Source of the DNA: Hymenopellis radicata
Taxonomy: Eukaryota; Basidiomycota; Agaricomycetes; Agaricales; Physalacriaceae
Assembly: GCA_015501595.1 (NCBI GenBank)
Contig: JADNRX010000906.1
Span: forward strand, 1-18,332
Reading direction: 5' to 3'
DNA: 18,332 nucleotides
Under the pieces are notes generated by a model. It was not told the origin of the DNA, did no database searches, and saw only the letters and a program-made list of their open reading frames with translations. Positions 16,508-18,332 of the stretch are shown piece by piece; within the stretch, counting starts at the first letter, position 1; every line of letters begins with the position of its first letter. Made by a program: the position numbers and the translations under genes.

Positions 16508-16682
16508 CTTCGAACAGTCCCAAATATCTTTTTGGGCATTGCTCTTTACTACAGTGCTTCCTTGTGGAATGCTTCGTCCACATTTTCCCTATTTCGCTCA
16601 GGCTTTCTTCAATCCGCACTGTCATGGCGCGGGCTTGCGCGTCTTCCGGTACCTACTGCTGAAAGTAGCAACACTCTGTGAT

Positions 16683-16714
16683 GTCTCCGTGTAGCTTACT
16701 GGTTATCTCGAGAC
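16683..16714 (+). repeat. Class A hairpin (A15)
   Basis: GTCTC (16683-16687) and GAGAC (16710-16714) form a perfect 5-bp stem around GTGTAGCTTACTGGTTATC. Confidence 0.65.
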
Positions 16715-16896
16715 CTTGGTCCTTGAACAAGGAGATTCTTTTGTGCATCTCCTTGGTTTCTTTGCTAGCCTGGTGTCTCGGGAGTTCAAGGTGAGTTTTT
16801 TGTTTCGGTTTCTGAGCGGGGATATTTGACTAGGTCCAAAGTTTCCTGGACGCTGGCGTCTTGCTTCCAACGCTGAAGAAAGTCTGGTAGTACACG

Positions 16897-16928
16897 AGTC
16901 CCCGTAGTCTAGTGAGATGACGGGGACT
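16897..16928 (+). repeat. Class B hairpin (B4), perfect 9-bp stem
   Basis: AGTCCCCGT (16897-16905) and ACGGGGACT (16920-16928) are perfect complements over 9 bp, with the 14-nt loop AGTCTAGTGAGATG. This is the longest stem of any element in the window. Confidence 0.75.
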
Positions 16929-17049
16929 TCTGGCAGTCCGATGAAAACATTTTTTCTTTCGCTCTCGACAGCCGCACGGGCTTGCGCATCTTCCTGTGCT
17001 AGTACCGATAATTGGACGAGGAAGAAACCACTTCACTTCGCAACTCGCT

Positions 17050-17081
17050 GTCTTCGTATAGCTTACCGGTTATCTCGAGAC
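17050..17081 (+). repeat. Class A hairpin (A16)
   Basis: GTCTT (17050-17054) pairs with GAGAC (17077-17081), one U-G. The interior is TATAGCTTACCGGTTATC. Confidence 0.6.
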
Positions 17082-17227
17082 GTCGCATGGTTGATATAGG
17101 ATGTTTTTTGTGCATCTCTCACCGAGGACTGTTTTTCCTAGACTGGTGTCTTAGGAGTTCGTTTTTTGGAGGCGGATGGGAATATAGAACCTGGCATCTT
17201 GCTCACAATTGGGTGTCCGGTTCACGT

Positions 17228-17257
17228 GTCCCCGTAGTCTAGTGAGATGACTGGGAC
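17228..17257 (+). repeat. Class B hairpin (B5)
   Basis: The outer stem is GTCCC/GGGAC (17228-17232 with 17253-17257). The inner stem is AGTC/GACT (17236-17239 with 17249-17252), with the loop TAGTGAGAT. Confidence 0.7.
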
Positions 17258-17383
17258 TTCTGGGCGAGCCTAGAGATGTAAACATTTTTCTTTCGCTCTC
17301 GACAGCCGCACGGGCTTGCACATCTTCCTGTGCTGCTGCTAATTGGACGAGGAAGATACCACAAGTTCACTTCGTAACTCGCT

Positions 17384-17415
17384 GTCTTCGTATAGCTTAC
17401 CGGTTATCTCGAGAC
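17384..17415 (+). repeat. Class A hairpin (A17)
   Basis: Same sequence as 17050-17081 throughout the hairpin (GTCTTCGTATAGCTTACCGG and onward), showing that the third tandem unit is a recent copy. Confidence 0.65.
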
Positions 17416-17536
17416 GTGGCATGGTTGGAATAGCAGGTTTTTTGTGCATCTCTCGATTTTCGTTGACTGGTGTCTTAAGAGTTTTTTTTTGGAGGCTGGT
17501 GGGATATATAACCTTGCTCTGGTGTCCGGTTTATGT

Positions 17537-17566
17537 GTCCCCGTAGTCTAGTGAGATGACTGGGAC
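17537..17566 (+). repeat. Class B hairpin (B6)
   Basis: Identical in sequence to 17228-17257, with the same two nested stems. Confidence 0.7.
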
Positions 17567-17644
17567 TCCTTGAGAGCGTAACTTGGCAACTACATTTTTC
17601 TCTCGAGTCTCTATCTTCGTGAATTCTACCGCAGAGGCTTGATG

Positions 17645-17672
17645 TATCCCCGCAGTTCGATGATGAAGATAC
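17645..17672 (+). repeat. Degenerate class B-like element
   Basis: TATCCCCGCAGTTCGATGA parallels 3071-3099, and both lie just upstream of a class A hairpin with a GAGGAC right arm. The shared degeneracy suggests this is a stable subtype and not random decay. Confidence 0.45.
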
Positions 17673-17685
17673 TAACCACTTCCAT

Positions 17686-17722
17686 GTCTCCGTGTAGCTT
17701 ACCGGTTAAGTATATCGAGGAC
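17686..17722 (+). repeat. Class A hairpin (A18)
   Basis: GTCTC (17686-17690) with GAGGAC (17717-17722), one bulge, and TAGCTTACCGGTTA inside. The loop side has a 4-nt insertion (AAGT) compared with 332-364. Confidence 0.6.
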
Positions 17723-17960
17723 TTGCATGCTGAGAGGTGCCATATGGTTTTTCTTCTGGGTTTCTTTTGCACCTTTGACGAGAGCTTGGCATCTTGCTTC
17801 ACGCTCGGACCTCCTGTACACATGAATGGGATAAGTACATGTTTTGCTTTGTCTCTTCGTGAATTCCACGTAGATATCGAACGTGGCATGTCACGGTGGG
17901 AGCGGACACGTCGCAGATCGGTGACTACGTCCCATGGATTCGCAGATCAGGAGACTTTTG

Positions 17961-18027
17961 CTCATGGAGATCGAGTCAGTGTACCCTCAAGATGATCAAA
18001 GGGAAGTACTTACCAGAGATCGCATGG
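17961..18027 (+). repeat. Possible class C element, degraded
   Basis: CTCATGGAGATCGAGTCAG, then CCCTCAAGATGATCAAAGGG, partly matches the class C lead at 6241-6275. No hairpin arm pair is left, so the assignment is tentative. Confidence 0.3.
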
Positions 18028-18210
18028 TCGAGGTTATCCTGTGGAACTTCTTCCCGTGTAGTATGTCCGCCGCGCTGAAATGCGGCTCTTTCGTTGGCCT
18101 AGCACACCGGCACTACAGAGGGGTCGTGGTCATACCTATAGTAGGCGGATCTCCGAGTCTGTTGAGCACTTCGACCACTGGTCGAATACCGTCGCGGAGT
18201 CATTCGAGAC

Positions 18211-18244
18211 GTGTCCCCTTAGTCTAGTGGAACGATTCGGACAC
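18211..18244 (+). repeat. Class B hairpin (B8), A-box-perfect core
   Basis: GTGTCC (18211-18216) and GGACAC (18239-18244) form a perfect 6-bp stem. The core TAGTCTAGTGG fits the tRNA A-box consensus exactly, and AGTC can pair with GATT (one G-U) as the inner stem. Confidence 0.7.
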
Positions 18245-18332
18245 TTACCTTTGTGCAAACTGCGCTTCCGTTTTCTGTCTCTCCCTTTTCTGCGCTAAGT
18301 ATGTGCCCGGCTTTTTATGGGTAAAATGCAGC

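Larger units (their letters stand above)
16608..17570 (+). repeat. Tandem array, three units of about 335 bp
   Basis: Unit starts lie near 16608, 16947 and 17281. Each unit contains a CGGGCTTGC(G/A)C(A/G)TCTTCC segment, a class A hairpin, a TGGTGTCT(T/C)(G/A)GGAGTT-like segment and a class B hairpin followed by ACT(T/C)C. Units 2 and 3 are the closest, sharing GACAGCCGCACGGGCTTGC and CTGTCTTCGTATAGCTTACC. Unit 1 is more diverged and longer between its A and B hairpins. The tandem layout indicates local unequal exchange. Confidence 0.75.
16251..18332 (+). repeat. Composite hairpin-repeat block 3
   Basis: This is the most regular block. From the left the order is A (16323), A (16472), A (16683), B (16897), A (17050), B (17228), A (17384), B (17537), degenerate B (17645), A (17686), and after a gap a B at 18211. 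Successive elements start 149-214 nt apart, mostly near 150. Linkers such as GACAGCCGCACGGGCTTGC and GGACGAGGAAGA are shared with each other and with block 2. No coding frame looks conserved. Confidence 0.75.

Noticed and set aside
16323..17722. CRISPR array or bacterial-type repeats
   Set aside because: Spacing is irregular, the intervening sequence is itself repeated (not unique spacers), repeats are diverged, and the genes have spliceosomal introns.
332..18244. Calling the hairpins tRNA genes
   Set aside because: Only D-arm-like sequence is present. No anticodon arm, T arm or B box follows at tRNA distance, and the hairpin closes on itself within about 32 nt.

Overview
Organism: the window looks like nuclear DNA of an agaricomycete basidiomycete. 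Many introns of 45-56 nt have GT(R)NG donors, CTRAC-like branch points and YAG acceptors, and the recognisable families (F-box-like proteins, an agaricomycete-style protein kinase, DHH1 and SNF2 helicase exons) fit that group. There is no bacterial, organellar or viral signature. I found no gene in the window that I would call intact.

Layout: (1) 1-4770 holds two diverged direct copies (about 91-1700 and 2815-4460) of a unit made of small hairpin repeats followed by an intron-bearing gene relic that I do not recognise ('gene X'). Hairpin-rich repeat lies between the copies. (2) 4783-5406 is a truncated 5' piece of a DHH1-type DEAD-box RNA helicase, running directly into (3) a hairpin-repeat block, 5450-7000. 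(4) 7383-8426 is an F-box-like gene ('Y', copy 1) with one frameshift near its C-terminus. (5) 8793-8912 is a short fold-back/MITE-like element. (6) 10299-11841 is a second F-box gene ('Z') broken by about four frameshifts. (7) 12517-13625, minus strand, is a decayed protein kinase with unrecognised exon-like pieces upstream. (8) About 14700-15405 is a truncated SNF2-type ATPase, fused at about 15405 to (9) a decayed, 5'-truncated second copy of F-box Y. (10) 16251-18332 is another hairpin-repeat block with a clear tandem portion (three units of about 335 bp).

The main unexplained structure is a family of about 30 short (30-40 nt) hairpins, all on the + strand. Each carries a motif like the D-arm/A-box of a tRNA (TAGCTCAnnGG or TAGTCTAGTGG) enclosed by a 5-9 bp stem, and I see no matching B box. 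They come in at least three classes (A, B, C) in a recurring order. In the right-hand block A and B alternate about every 150-210 bp.

Overall this looks like a repeat-driven gene graveyard, perhaps subtelomeric or pericentromeric. Host gene fragments with their introns kept have been copied at the DNA level, truncated and spliced into a composite repeat. Function of the hairpins, family of gene X and the mechanism of gene-fragment capture are not resolved by sequence reading alone.
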